Assembly: GCA_016179925.1 (NCBI GenBank)
Contig: JACPCG010000085.1
Span: forward strand, 1 to 51,926
DNA: 51,926 nucleotides
Direction: 5' to 3'
Origin: Candidatus Rokuibacteriota bacterium
GTDB lineage: Bacteria; Methylomirabilota; Methylomirabilia; Rokubacteriales; CSP1-6
Shown piece by piece: positions 25,827-33,664 of the stretch. A program made the position numbers and the translations under genes. A model generated the notes under the pieces. It searched no databases and was not told the origin of the DNA. It worked only from the letters and a program-made list of their open reading frames with translations. How positions within the stretch are numbered: position 1 is the first letter of the stretch; each line of letters begins with the position of its first letter.

Positions 25827-26997
25827 CCGGCCCGGTGGACTCGCTGAAGCCCAGGGTCGCGGCCGCGGTGGACCGCCTCGCGGACGAGCTCGAGGCGCTC
25901 TCCCACCGGATCCACGACCACCCGGAGCTCTGCTTCAAGGAAGAGCGGGCGCACGCCTGGCTCACCGAGTTCCTCGCCAAGCATGGCGCCAAGGTCGAGC
26001 GCGCCGTCGGCGGCCTGCCGACCGCGTTCCGCGCGACGATCGAGGGCGCCGGCCCCGGCCCGACGATCGCGATCATGGCCGAGTACGACGCGCTGCCCTC
26101 CATCGGCCACGCGTGCGGCCACAACGTGATCGCGGCCGCGGGTACGGGCGCGGGCGCGGCGCTCGCCGTGGCGCTCGGCACGCTCCCGTTCGCGGGCCGC
26201 GTCCAGGTCATCGGGACGCCCGCGGAGGAGGGCGGTGCCGGCAAGGTGCGCTTGCTGGAAGCCGGGGTCTTCAAGGCCGTGGACGCGGCGATGATGATCC
26301 ACGGGCGCTGCGGGACGATGGTCTGGCGGCCGTCGCTCGGCATCATCAAGGTGAAGGCCGAGTTCCACGGCAAGGCGACGCACGCCTCGTCCTGGCCCTG
26401 GCGCGGCGTGAACGCGCTCAACGCGGTCATCCAGCTCTTCGTCGGGCTCGACAGCAGCTCCGCCCCGACGCGCGCGTCCACGGCATCATCGTCAAGGGCG
26501 GCGACCAGCCGAACATCATCCCCGAGTACACGCGCGCCGACTTCTACCTGCGCGCACTTTCAAGAGACTACTGCGCGGAGCTGCTCGGGAGGTTCAAGAA
26601 CTGCGCCGAGGGCGCCGCGGCCGCCACGGGCTGCGGGGTGGAGGTGACGGCCGACTCGACGATCCACGACCCGCTCAAGCCCAACATGACGATGGCCGCG
26701 GTGTTCGAGAAGAACCTCGCATTCATCGACTTCCCGGTGGACCCGGACGACGGGGAGGCGGGCTACGGCTCGACCGACTGCGGCAACGTGAGCCAGACGC
26801 TGCCGACAATCCACCCCTACATCCGGATCTCCCCCGATGGCGTGCCCGGCCACTCGCGCGAGTTCGCCGAGTGGGCGCGCTCGCCGATGGCCCGCGCGGG
26901 CCTGGTCGCCGGCGCCAAGGCGCTCGCGCTCACGGCGCTCGACCTGCTCGCAGCGCCTCAGAAGCTCAGGGAAGCCAAGGAGGAATTCACACGATGA
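25823..26997 (+). pseudogene. M20-family amidohydrolase, copy 2, with frameshift
   Basis: A paralog of copy 1: SHRIHDHPELCFKEE, EYDALPSIGHACGHN, GTPAEEGGAGKV, FHGKATHASSWPWRG, all intact from ATG 25823 to GLD near 26452. There the frame breaks; GIIVKGGDQPNIIPEYTRA to the end continues in another frame. Against copy 1 (AMLRQQVRPDAR) about 10 nt coding for MLR plus one base are missing. Repaired length is about 394 aa. ATGA overlaps with both neighbours show the operon was intact until recently, so an assembly error is a real alternative. Confidence 0.82.
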
Positions 26998-27509
26998 TGG
27001 TCCGACTGTTCGCCGTGCTGCTGGGGCTGCTGCTCGTCGGGCTGCCGGCGACGGCCAGCGCCCAGTCGGCCAAGGCCGAGCTCAAGGATGCGCAGGGAAA
27101 GGTCGTCGGGACGGCGAGGCTCAGCGAGGTCCGGGGCGGCGTGAAGGTCGTCCTGAAGGCGAGGGGGCTCAAGCCCGGCGATCACGGCTTCCACATCCAC
27201 GCGGTCGGAAAGTGTGAGCCGCCGGCCTTCACCACGGCCGGCGGCCACTTCAACCCCGGCAACAAGAAGCACGGCAAGAAGAACCCGGAGGGCGCCCACG
27301 CAGGCGATCTCCCGAACGTCAAGGTGGGCGCGGACGGCACGGGCTCCATCGACGTGACGGCCGGCGGGGTGACCCTCAAGGACGGAGCAGGGTCGCTCTT
27401 TCAGCCGCGCGGGACCGCGCTCGTCATCCACGGTGACCCCGATGACGAGAAAACCGATCCGACGGGGAACTCGGGAGCGCGTGTGGCCTGCGGGGTGATC
27501 TCGAAGTAG
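26994..27509 (+). CDS. sodC: Cu/Zn superoxide dismutase
   Basis: A 171-aa secreted protein. A signal peptide (VRLFAVLLGLLLVGLPATASA) of about 24 residues is followed by the mature SOD. Copper and zinc ligands are in HGFHIHAVGKCE, GGHFNPG, HAGDLPNV and VIHGDPDD, and the C-terminal ARVACGVI holds the second disulfide Cys. It dismutates superoxide in the periplasm. ATG 26994 has an excellent AAGGAGG and overlaps the stop of M20 copy 2 (ATGA). Confidence 0.93.
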   Translation: MMVRLFAVLLGLLLVGLPATASAQSAKAELKDAQGKVVGTARLSEVRGGVKVVLKARGLKPGDHGFHIHAVGKCEPPAFTTAGGHFNPGNKKHGKKNPEGAHAGDLPNVKVGADGTGSIDVTAGGVTLKDGAGSLFQPRGTALVIHGDPDDEKTDPTGNSGARVACGVISK

Positions 27510-27515
27510 AGCGGC

Positions 27516-28709
27516 TCAGCCCCGGGGCGCAGGCTCCGGGTCGAGCAGGGCGGCCACCCGGCCTGCGATCCAGCCGCCGGCGAGCCCCGCGGCGCCCGTC
27601 ACGAAGAGCGCCCCGAGCGTCTCGGCGGCGGCCGGCACGAGCGGGCGGAACGCCGGGAGCCCCGCGAGCCGCACGCCCATGACCCCGAAGAGCACGAGCG
27701 CGTAGGCGACGGTCGCCGCGATCGGGCGCCGCCGCGGGTCGACGAAGACCATCGCGGCGACCGGCACGAGCCCGAGGAGCTGGGCGGGCCCGGCGGTGGT
27801 GCCCGGCTCGGTGCCGTTCTCCCGGGCGATCGCGTTGGCCACCGCGATCGGCGAGGTCGGATCCTTGGCGATCTCCTCCTGGATGACGGAGACCGGCTGG
27901 AGGATCTGGAAGCCCGCGCGCGCGATCTGCCGTCCCGCCAGACCCAGCACGATCACGCAGAGCAGGACGAGCACGGGGACCCAGCGGCTCCCGGTGAGGC
28001 GCGCCGTCGCGACGAGGGCGAGTGGGACGAGCAGCGGGGCGAGCATCGCGTAGCCGTGGAAGAAAACGCTCCCGTAGAGGTACGCGAAGCGGAACGTCGG
28101 CTGCAGCGCGAAGTGGAGGCCGACCAGGAGGAGCGTGCCCGTGAGGACGAGCGCGGCGAAGCCGGCCCGGCTCCGCGCGGGGTAGACCTCGCGCGCGATC
28201 ACGAAGCAGCCGAGCGTGTTGACGGCCGCCCCGAGGAGCCCGAGGAGGTGCGGCGGGCTCCAGAGCGACACGTCGATCCCGAAGAGGCGGTGCCAGAGGT
28301 CGTCGATGGGCGCGGCGAGGAGGGTGATCGCGATGCCCCACGCCGCCAGGTGGAACCCGCGCGTGCCGGTGAGGCCGAGCACGCGCACGGTGGCGCCCCG
28401 CACGCTCGACGGCCGGAGCGTGGTCCAGGCGAGGACGCCGAAGCTCAGGAGCGCGATCAGGGTCACGCCGGCATAGATCATGAGGTGGGGCGGGATCCAG
28501 AAGCTATCGCGCCCGATCACGACGTGCCACTGGATGTCCCACTGGACGCCCCAGCTCGAGACCACCTTCGCCCCGAGGAGCCCCCAGAGCACAGCGCGCC
28601 CCAGGGCGAGCGATGTGTCGGCGGCTGCCACGGTCGCGGGCGGGCGCTCGAGCGTTCCTGCCTTCGAGCTCAACACGGCCCTTACGGTATCACTCGCCGG
28701 GGCGCGCAT
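27516..28709 (-). CDS. Polytopic membrane protein of unknown function
   Basis: A 397-aa protein with about nine to ten hydrophobic helices (for example LMIYAGVTLIALLSFGVLAW and TLGCFVIAREVYPAR). Aromatic and His residues near WGVQWDIQWHVVIGRDSFW and IDDLWHRLFGIDVSLWSPPH recur, and such W/H-rich loops are common in uncharacterised heme- or metal-handling membrane proteins. I do not recognise the family. The start may be ATG 28709 (20-nt overlap with the thioesterase) or GTG 28676, which has TACCGT seven bases upstream. It converges on sodC with a 6-nt gap. Confidence 0.65.
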   Translation of the reverse strand: MRAPASDTVRAVLSSKAGTLERPPATVAAADTSLALGRAVLWGLLGAKVVSSWGVQWDIQWHVVIGRDSFWIPPHLMIYAGVTLIALLSFGVLAWTTLRPSSVRGATVRVLGLTGTRGFHLAAWGIAITLLAAPIDDLWHRLFGIDVSLWSPPHLLGLLGAAVNTLGCFVIAREVYPARSRAGFAALVLTGTLLLVGLHFALQPTFRFAYLYGSVFFHGYAMLAPLLVPLALVATARLTGSRWVPVLVLLCVIVLGLAGRQIARAGFQILQPVSVIQEEIAKDPTSPIAVANAIARENGTEPGTTAGPAQLLGLVPVAAMVFVDPRRRPIAATVAYALVLFGVMGVRLAGLPAFRPLVPAAAETLGALFVTGAAGLAGGWIAGRVAALLDPEPAPRG

Positions 28710-29112
28710 AGGTGACGCTCGAGTGCGCGAGGAGCCTCCCCTCGCCGTTCACGCACTCGGCGACGCCGTAGACGAGGCGCCGGCCGAGCCTGAGGACGCG
28801 CGCCGCGCAGCGGAACGGCTCTCCCTTGGCGACGCCGAGAAAGGACGTGCTCATCTGGGCCGTCACCGACCGATCCGTCTTCCCGAGCCGGGTCATGATC
28901 GCGAACCACATCGCGACGTCCGCCGCCGCCATGAACACCTGCCCGCTCACGATGCCGCCCGGGCGCTCGAACGTCTTCCGAAACGGCACGTCGAGCACGC
29001 ATGCCCCCTCCCCGATCGAGGCGAGGCGGAAGCCGTAGGCGCGGGTGAACGGCACGCGCGCGAGGAGGGCCCGGAGCTCGGCCTCGCTGACGGCGAGCGC
29101 CATCGCCGTCAC
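28690..29112 (-). CDS. PaaI-type hotdog thioesterase
   Basis: A 140-aa hotdog-fold protein: FTRAYGFRLASIGEGACVL, RPGGIVSGQVFMAAADVAMW (the HGG-like substrate helix) and TAQMSTSFLGVAKGEPF. These hydrolyse acyl-CoA thioesters, often phenylacetyl-type. GTG 29112 overlaps a preceding TGA (GTGA); ATG 29103 is an alternative start. The function is inferred from fold only. Confidence 0.82.
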   Translation of the reverse strand: MTAMALAVSEAELRALLARVPFTRAYGFRLASIGEGACVLDVPFRKTFERPGGIVSGQVFMAAADVAMWFAIMTRLGKTDRSVTAQMSTSFLGVAKGEPFRCAARVLRLGRRLVYGVAECVNGEGRLLAHSSVTYARPGE

Positions 29113-29186
29113 GCCTCGATCGCCGCGAGGACCTTCCGCGGCTGGCCGAGGTGGTCCACGACGTGGAGACGCCAGACGCCCTCCTC
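29109..29186 (-). pseudogene. Orphan 25-codon reading-frame tail
   Basis: Between the ThyX stop and the thioesterase start a frame encodes VWRLHVVDHLGQPRKVLAAI and ends in TGA, which overlaps the thioesterase GTG. The frame is the same as that of thyX past its stop. It looks like the 3' end of a lost gene once coupled to the thioesterase. I cannot name the family. Confidence 0.3.
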
Positions 29187-29189
29187 AGC

Positions 29190-30818
29190 TCATGTAGTGG
29201 CCGCCCGGCGGCGCTCGGCCGCGCGCTCGGCCTCGAGGCGCTCGAGCTCGACCGCCGAGTGGTCGGCGAAGGTCATGGCCGCCGCGATCGCGCGGTGGCC
29301 GGCGCGCTCGGCGATGAGGCGGTGCATCGCCTGGCAGATGCGCCGGTAGGACGGGTGGCCCTGCGGCGTGGTGCGCAGCTCGATCACGTGCATGGCCTCG
29401 CGCGCGTTCATCTCCATGTAGAACCGGACGCGGTACGCCATCGAGACGGCGTAGGAGGCGACATCCGGCAGCCCCGCGGCGGCGATCGTGTCGTGGAGCT
29501 CGGCCGACTCCGCCAGGACGCGCCTCCAGTCACGTTCCGCTCCCGCCTCGGAGATCGCCTCGGGCATGATGAAGCCGTGGCGGGGCGACAGGCGCTGCCA
29601 CTCGAGCGTGAGCAGGCGGTGGCGCTGGAGGTCGCGGAACGCGCCGTAGTCGCCCAGGACGTCGAAGCGGTACGACGTCCGCTCGAAGGCGCGGCCCGGC
29701 TTGTGACGCCGGTTCCCCCGCTTGCCGACGTACGCCGCCAGCACCGCGCTCCGCTCCTCGTGGGTCATCTTGCGGCCCCGCGCGAGGAGCTCGTCGTCGG
29801 GCAGCGCCGAAACCGCGTAGAGCGCGGCCGCCACGACCTTCGCCTCGCCCTCGGGGTCGAAGTCCGTCAGCGTGACCTCTTCGCGGCCCTCGACCTCGGC
29901 GTCGCCCAGGAGCCGCGCGGCAACCTCCTGCGTCGCCCGGCGCGTCTCGGCGAGGTGCTCCGACCACGCGCCGCCGCGCTCGGCCAGGTCCACGCGCTTG
30001 AGGAACGCCGGGATCACACGGCGCAGCTCGGCGAGCATCAGATCCGCGTATGCGCGCGCCTCGGCGAGCGGGTGCGCGCGCATCCGGAGGAGGAGCTGCT
30101 CGTAGGCCTGGCCCGTAGCGTAGATGCCGACGTTCGAGGTCGTCGCCGCCGGCAGCATGCCGCGCAGCGTGTCGAGCGCCTTCGCGCGGATCGTCATGCG
30201 GTAGACGGTCTCGGACTCCGCGGGATCGCGCGGGTGCTTCGCCTCGTAGAAGGCGCGCACGCGCGGGAGCCACTCGCGGTAGGCGTCGAAGCCGCGGTCG
30301 AGCGTCGCAACGTAGCGTTCGCGCAGCGGGCCCTGGAGCTCGTCGGGGACGTGGTAGCGGTAGCGCCCGCCGGGCCGGTCGTCGTACGGGACGTAGCGCG
30401 TGGACTGCTCGAGGTAGGCCATGAGCCGGCCCCACTCGAGGATCTTCGTGAGGAGGTTCGACGCGCCCTCGCACGCCAGATGCACGCCGCCGAGCTGGGC
30501 GACAGAGTCGTCGCCGTACTCGAAGAACACCCGCTCGTAGAGCTGCTCGGCCCGCTCGATGCCCGCGGCGTCGATTGCCCGCTCATCCCGGACCGGAGGT
30601 GGAACGACTGAGACGGCAACGGCTTTGTCGCGCTCGCCGGCGGTCAGGAACTCGTCGAGGAACAGGCGGCGGAGCGACTTCGGCGAACGCGAGTAGCGCG
30701 CGAAGAGCGCGCCCTTGACGACCTCGGGTAGGTTGACGAGCGCGAAGACCGGGCCGTCGAGGTTGGTGAAGTACGGCGCGAGCGCGGCGCGCTCGGCGGG
30801 CGTGAGCTCGTCGGTCAT
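29190..30818 (-). CDS. thyX: Double-domain ThyX-like FAD-dependent thymidylate synthase
   Basis: A 542-aa protein made of two ThyX-like halves, against 220-250 aa for a usual ThyX. ThyX makes dTMP from dUMP with FAD and methylene-folate. The canonical RHRxxSxNxxSxRY motif is split: the first half has WGRLMAYLEQSTRYVPYD (keeps SxRY, lost RHR) and the second has LQRHRLLTLEWQRLSPRHGF (keeps RHR, lost SxRY). C-terminal HVIELRTTPQGHPSYRRI matches the ThyX end. Start ATG 30818 has GGGAG and TAAGAT 9 nt upstream. Whether it is active as a pseudo-dimer is unknown. Confidence 0.82.
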   Translation of the reverse strand: MTDELTPAERAALAPYFTNLDGPVFALVNLPEVVKGALFARYSRSPKSLRRLFLDEFLTAGERDKAVAVSVVPPPVRDERAIDAAGIERAEQLYERVFFEYGDDSVAQLGGVHLACEGASNLLTKILEWGRLMAYLEQSTRYVPYDDRPGGRYRYHVPDELQGPLRERYVATLDRGFDAYREWLPRVRAFYEAKHPRDPAESETVYRMTIRAKALDTLRGMLPAATTSNVGIYATGQAYEQLLLRMRAHPLAEARAYADLMLAELRRVIPAFLKRVDLAERGGAWSEHLAETRRATQEVAARLLGDAEVEGREEVTLTDFDPEGEAKVVAAALYAVSALPDDELLARGRKMTHEERSAVLAAYVGKRGNRRHKPGRAFERTSYRFDVLGDYGAFRDLQRHRLLTLEWQRLSPRHGFIMPEAISEAGAERDWRRVLAESAELHDTIAAAGLPDVASYAVSMAYRVRFYMEMNAREAMHVIELRTTPQGHPSYRRICQAMHRLIAERAGHRAIAAAMTFADHSAVELERLEAERAAERRRAATT

Positions 30819-30827
30819 CTCCCGCGC

Positions 30828-30833
30828 ATCTTA
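30828..30833 (-). promoter_or_regulatory. TAAGAT extended -10 before thyX
   Basis: Minus strand TGCTAAGAT, GCGCGGGAG, ATG 30818. TG is one base upstream of the hexamer, which makes it an extended -10; the predicted 5' end is only a few bases before ATG. Confidence 0.4.
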
Positions 30834-30900
30834 GCACCGGTCGGCGGCGCCCCGGGATGCGGCTCCCGGGGCACCGCCGCCGGTCGCGACGCGCCGCCGC

Positions 30901-31003
30901 TCAGAGCCCGTGAACGAATTGCCTGGTCGAGGAGCGCCACGGCTTCGCCGGGGCGCTCCAAGCGTCGGGGGGCTTGGGGGGCCCTTCGAGGCCCCCCATG
31001 GTC
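30901..31003 (-). repeat. Dispersed double-hairpin repeat, copy (b)
   Basis: It follows copy (c) in perfect tandem with a period of 103 bp. Minus strand: TGAGACCATGGGGGGC, CCTCGAAGGGCCCCCC (hairpin), CAAGCCCCCCGACGCT, GGAGCGCCCCGG...GGCGCTCC (second hairpin), then AATTCGTTCACGGGC. It lies between thyX and the Tat-exported cyclase. Confidence 0.85.
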
Positions 31004-31106
31004 TCAGAGCCCGTGAACGAATCGTACTCCCGAGGGGCGGCCCGGGTTCCCCGGGCCGCCTCCGAGCGCCGGGGGGCTTGGGGGGCGCCCGGAGCCCCCC
31101 ATGGTC
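31004..31106 (-). repeat. Dispersed double-hairpin repeat, copy (c)
   Basis: Starts immediately at the cyclase stop. TGAGACCATGGGGGGC includes the TGA itself, and the same 16 bases recur at the head of copy (b). Hairpin one is GGGGGGCTCCGGGCGCCCCCC-like; hairpin two is GGCGGCCCGGG...CCCGGGCCGCC, with arm changes compared with (b) that keep pairing. Confidence 0.85.
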
Positions 31107-32216
31107 TCAGACAATGGCGATCGGGTTGCCCGGCGAGCCCGTCGCGCCCTTGATGCGCAGCGGGGCGAACACGTAGGCGAACTCGTACGCGCGAGCGGCG
31201 GACAGCTCCTCCATGTCGAGGTTCTCATGGATGTGGATGCCGTTCATCGTGATCAGCCACTGGTGGCACTCGAACGGGCGGTCCTTGTCCTCACCCGGCA
31301 CCGCCTCGCCCGACCAGTGGTCGTGGGCGACCAGGCACACCTTCTTCTCGATGAGCCACTTCGCGACGGTGACGCCGATCCCGGGCGCGCCCGAGTTGAA
31401 CTTGGCGTTGTCCTTCATCCAGAGCTTGCCCCAGCCGGTCCGCACGAGCACGACGTCGCCCTCGCCCGGCTCCCGGACGCCCTGGCGCCCGAGGCACGCC
31501 TGAACGTCGGCCGGCGTGACGACGTAGCCCGCCTGGAGCATGTCGCCGCCTTTCAGCGCGAGCACGTCGAGCAGGACGCCGCGCGTGAAGAAGGGCCGCA
31601 CGTTGTGGACGCCGAGCTTCTGGAGGCCGTAGGCGCCGCCGCCGACCTCCGACTGCTTGAAGCCGTTGTAGTAGACCGGCTCGTTGCCGATGATCGTCGA
31701 GATGTGGCCGAGGCCGTCGAACTGCGTGCCGACCTGGCCGATCTCGCCGCTGAACATCTCGTCGTTGTACATGAGCTTCGCCGTCCCGAAGGGCCCGCCC
31801 GTGGGCCCTCCCGGGATCGTGATGCTGATGTGGCGGCTGCCGAAGAGCGGGATCCCGTGCTCGTAGACCCGCCCGAGCTGGAAGATCCGGCCGGTCTTGA
31901 TGAGCCGCGTCGCCTCGAGAACCTTCCCGGGGGTGACGCGCTGGGAGGCGCCGATTTCGTCCGTCGGGCCGAACGGCGACGGCCACCAGTTCCTGCCGAA
32001 CGGGTTGGCGGCCTGGGCGTGCGCCTGCTGATGAGAGAGCGCCAGGGCACCGCCCGCCGCCATTCCTGCGGCGACGCCGGCGACGACCCCGGATTGCAAG
32101 AACCCGCGCCGCGAGACGCCGCCCGACTGGCCCGGCGCAGCCTGGGCGTCGTGACCGGCATCCTCGGCCGGCTGCCCGGGCTTCTCGAACTCCTCGTTGA
32201 GCCACCCTGGTTGCAT
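31107..32216 (-). CDS. Tat-exported cyclase family protein
   Basis: A 369-aa protein. A twin-arginine signal, SRRGFLQSGVVAGVAAG near residue 35, ends in AHAQA, so it is exported folded. The cyclase domain has HISITIPGGPTGGP, GTQFDGLGHIS (metal-binding His/Asp region), GVLLDVLALKGG, VVLVRTGWGKLW and HDHWSGE. It is a paralog of the cytoplasmic cyclase at 8908. It lies 28 nt after a cupin gene and shares its promoter. AGGAGGG precedes ATG 32216. Substrate unknown. Repeat copies (c) and (b) follow its stop. Confidence 0.87.
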   Translation of the reverse strand: MQPGWLNEEFEKPGQPAEDAGHDAQAAPGQSGGVSRRGFLQSGVVAGVAAGMAAGGALALSHQQAHAQAANPFGRNWWPSPFGPTDEIGASQRVTPGKVLEATRLIKTGRIFQLGRVYEHGIPLFGSRHISITIPGGPTGGPFGTAKLMYNDEMFSGEIGQVGTQFDGLGHISTIIGNEPVYYNGFKQSEVGGGAYGLQKLGVHNVRPFFTRGVLLDVLALKGGDMLQAGYVVTPADVQACLGRQGVREPGEGDVVLVRTGWGKLWMKDNAKFNSGAPGIGVTVAKWLIEKKVCLVAHDHWSGEAVPGEDKDRPFECHQWLITMNGIHIHENLDMEELSAARAYEFAYVFAPLRIKGATGSPGNPIAIV

Positions 32217-32244
32217 GCGAATCCCTCCTGTGGGGTCCTTCCGG

Positions 32245-32610
32245 TTAGCTCTTCTTCATGTACGCCGGCGTCTCGCTCGTCAGGAAGTCCTCCCGCGGCG
32301 GCGCGAAGACGTCGATCACCTCCGCGTCCTCCGGGAACCACGCCTCGTGCTCGACCCCGCCCGGGATCACGCCGAGGTCGCCCGGCCCGCACGTCCGCTT
32401 CTCGTCGCCGAGGCGGAACTCCATCTTTCCCTTGATCATCCAGAAGATCTGCTCGTGCGGGTGCGTGTGCGCCGCGGCGTGGACGCCCGCCTTCATGGAC
32501 CAGAAGACGACCATTTCCTTGTCGCCGACGAGCATCCGCCGCGTGATCTTGTCGGTGACCTTCTCCTCCGGCAGGTTCTTGAGGGCGAAGTAGCCTCGCA
32601 TGCTCGGCAT
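32245..32610 (-). CDS. Single-domain cupin
   Basis: A 121-aa beta-barrel protein with both cupin motifs: AAHTHPHEQIFWMIKGKMEF (G-x-H-x-H...E...G) near residue 50 and PGDLGVIPGGVEHEAWF near residue 80, so a metal site with three His and one Glu is complete. The start is ATG 32610 behind GGAAGGAGG. It is first in a two-gene unit with the exported cyclase, under a good sigma-70 promoter. It may be an isomerase, dioxygenase or sensor; the sequence does not decide. Confidence 0.82.
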   Translation of the reverse strand: MPSMRGYFALKNLPEEKVTDKITRRMLVGDKEMVVFWSMKAGVHAAAHTHPHEQIFWMIKGKMEFRLGDEKRTCGPGDLGVIPGGVEHEAWFPEDAEVIDVFAPPREDFLTSETPAYMKKS

Positions 32611-32638
32611 CGGGGCGCCTCCTTCCGTGTGGTGGCCC

Positions 32639-32667
32639 AACCTAATCGGGAGCCCACCCCATGTCAA
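32639..32667 (-). promoter_or_regulatory. Sigma-70 promoter of the cupin-cyclase unit
   Basis: Minus strand TTGACA (32667-32662), a 17-nt spacer and TAGGTT (32644-32639). The -35 is a full consensus match at ideal spacing. Transcription would start about 32632, with a 22-nt leader containing GGAAGGAGG. Confidence 0.65.
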
Positions 32668-32691
32668 GTGACTCGCCGCCCGACCGCATGC

Positions 32692-32697
32692 TAGGCT
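32692..32697 (+). promoter_or_regulatory. TAGGCT extended -10, divergent from the cupin promoter
   Basis: TGCTAGGCT on the plus strand, 39 nt before ATG 32737, which has GGAGGCGG. It would drive the deleted LLM gene divergently from the cupin promoter 25 bp away. Confidence 0.35.
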
Positions 32698-32736
32698 CGT
32701 TCGGCCCACGCGAAGCCCCGTGAGCCAGGAGGCGGC

Positions 32737-33566
32737 ATGGCACGGCTGAAGATCGGCTTTATCCCCATCGAGGGGGGCCACTACTACAAGGAATCGCTCC
32801 AGGAGGTCACGCGCGCCGAGGAGCTCGGCTTCGACTCCGTCTGGATGGAGGAGCACCACGCGGTCGCCAACCACTACTGGCCCTCGCCGACAAGCCCGAC
32901 GAGTTCGCGCTCTACGGGGTCGAGCTCGCCAAGCGCGGCGCCCGCTTCGAGGAGCAGCTGGCGATCATGAAGGGCCTGTGGACGGAAGGGAGCGTGAGCT
33001 TCAAGGGCAGGTACTACACCGTGGAGGGCCGGCTCGAGCCCCCGCCCGTGACGAAGCCCCACCCGCCGCTCTGGATCGGGGGCTGGGGCGACCTCACGCT
33101 CCAGCGCGCGGCGAGGCTCGCCGACAACTGGATCCCGGGGCCGACCGCGGATCTGAAGCGTCTCATCGCGGGAAAGAAGCAGTTCCTCGAGAACCGCAAG
33201 GCGGCCGGCCGCACGGCGCCGATCACCGAGTGGCCGCTGACGCGCGACCTCATCATCGCGGACACGGACCGGAAGGCGCGCGAGCTCGCCGAGGAGCACA
33301 TCATGGTGGCCTACCGCAAGGAGTACGCCGGCGGCTGGCGCCATCCGTTCATCGACGCTTCCGTCGCGACCGATCTGGACAAGCTGATGGAGGACCGGTT
33401 CATCATCGGCGGGCCCGATCAGTGCATTCCGAAGATCCGGCGGTTCGTCGAGGCGTACGGCATAACCCATCTGATCTGCCGGACCTTCTTCCCCGGCATG
33501 CCGCACGCCCACATCATGCGGGAGCTCGAACTGGTCGCGAAAGAGGTGATGCCGGCCTTCCGCTGA
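32737..33566 (+). pseudogene. LLM-class oxidoreductase with internal deletion
   Basis: The N-terminal part (RLKIGFIPIEGG, FDSVWMEEHHAVANHYW) is in one frame to about 32888. It then joins KPDEFALYGVELAKRG in another frame, which runs through GRYYTVEGRL, KPHPPLWIGGWGDLTLQRAA and FIIGGPDQCI to the stop. In normal members about 70 residues lie between these points, including the LGT...HPVRVAE strand and the GGR...G loop that shape the flavin pocket. Both the frame and roughly 200 nt are therefore lost. A translated 3' part from ATG 32967 would have no complete barrel. Confidence 0.8.
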
Positions 33567-33614
33567 GGGGCTTTGTCGCGGGTTTTCTCCCTGGGATGTC
33601 GCGTAAGTATCTGA

Positions 33615-33620
33615 TATACT
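33615..33620 (+). promoter_or_regulatory. TATACT -10 box upstream of the DHOD-like gene
   Basis: TATACT in TGATATACTAAG fits the -10 consensus in five of six positions and stands in a short AT-rich stretch. The -35 region is weak. The leader contains GAGGAAACGGAG at 33643-33654. Confidence 0.45.
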
Positions 33621-33664
33621 AAGCACTTGCGTGAACTCTCGCGAGGAAACGGAGTGATCTAGCC

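Noticed and set aside
29187-29195. Selenocysteine read-through of the thyX TGA
   Set aside because: The frame continues for 25 codons, but no stem-loop follows the TGA and the last thyX residues are a non-conserved Arg-rich tail.
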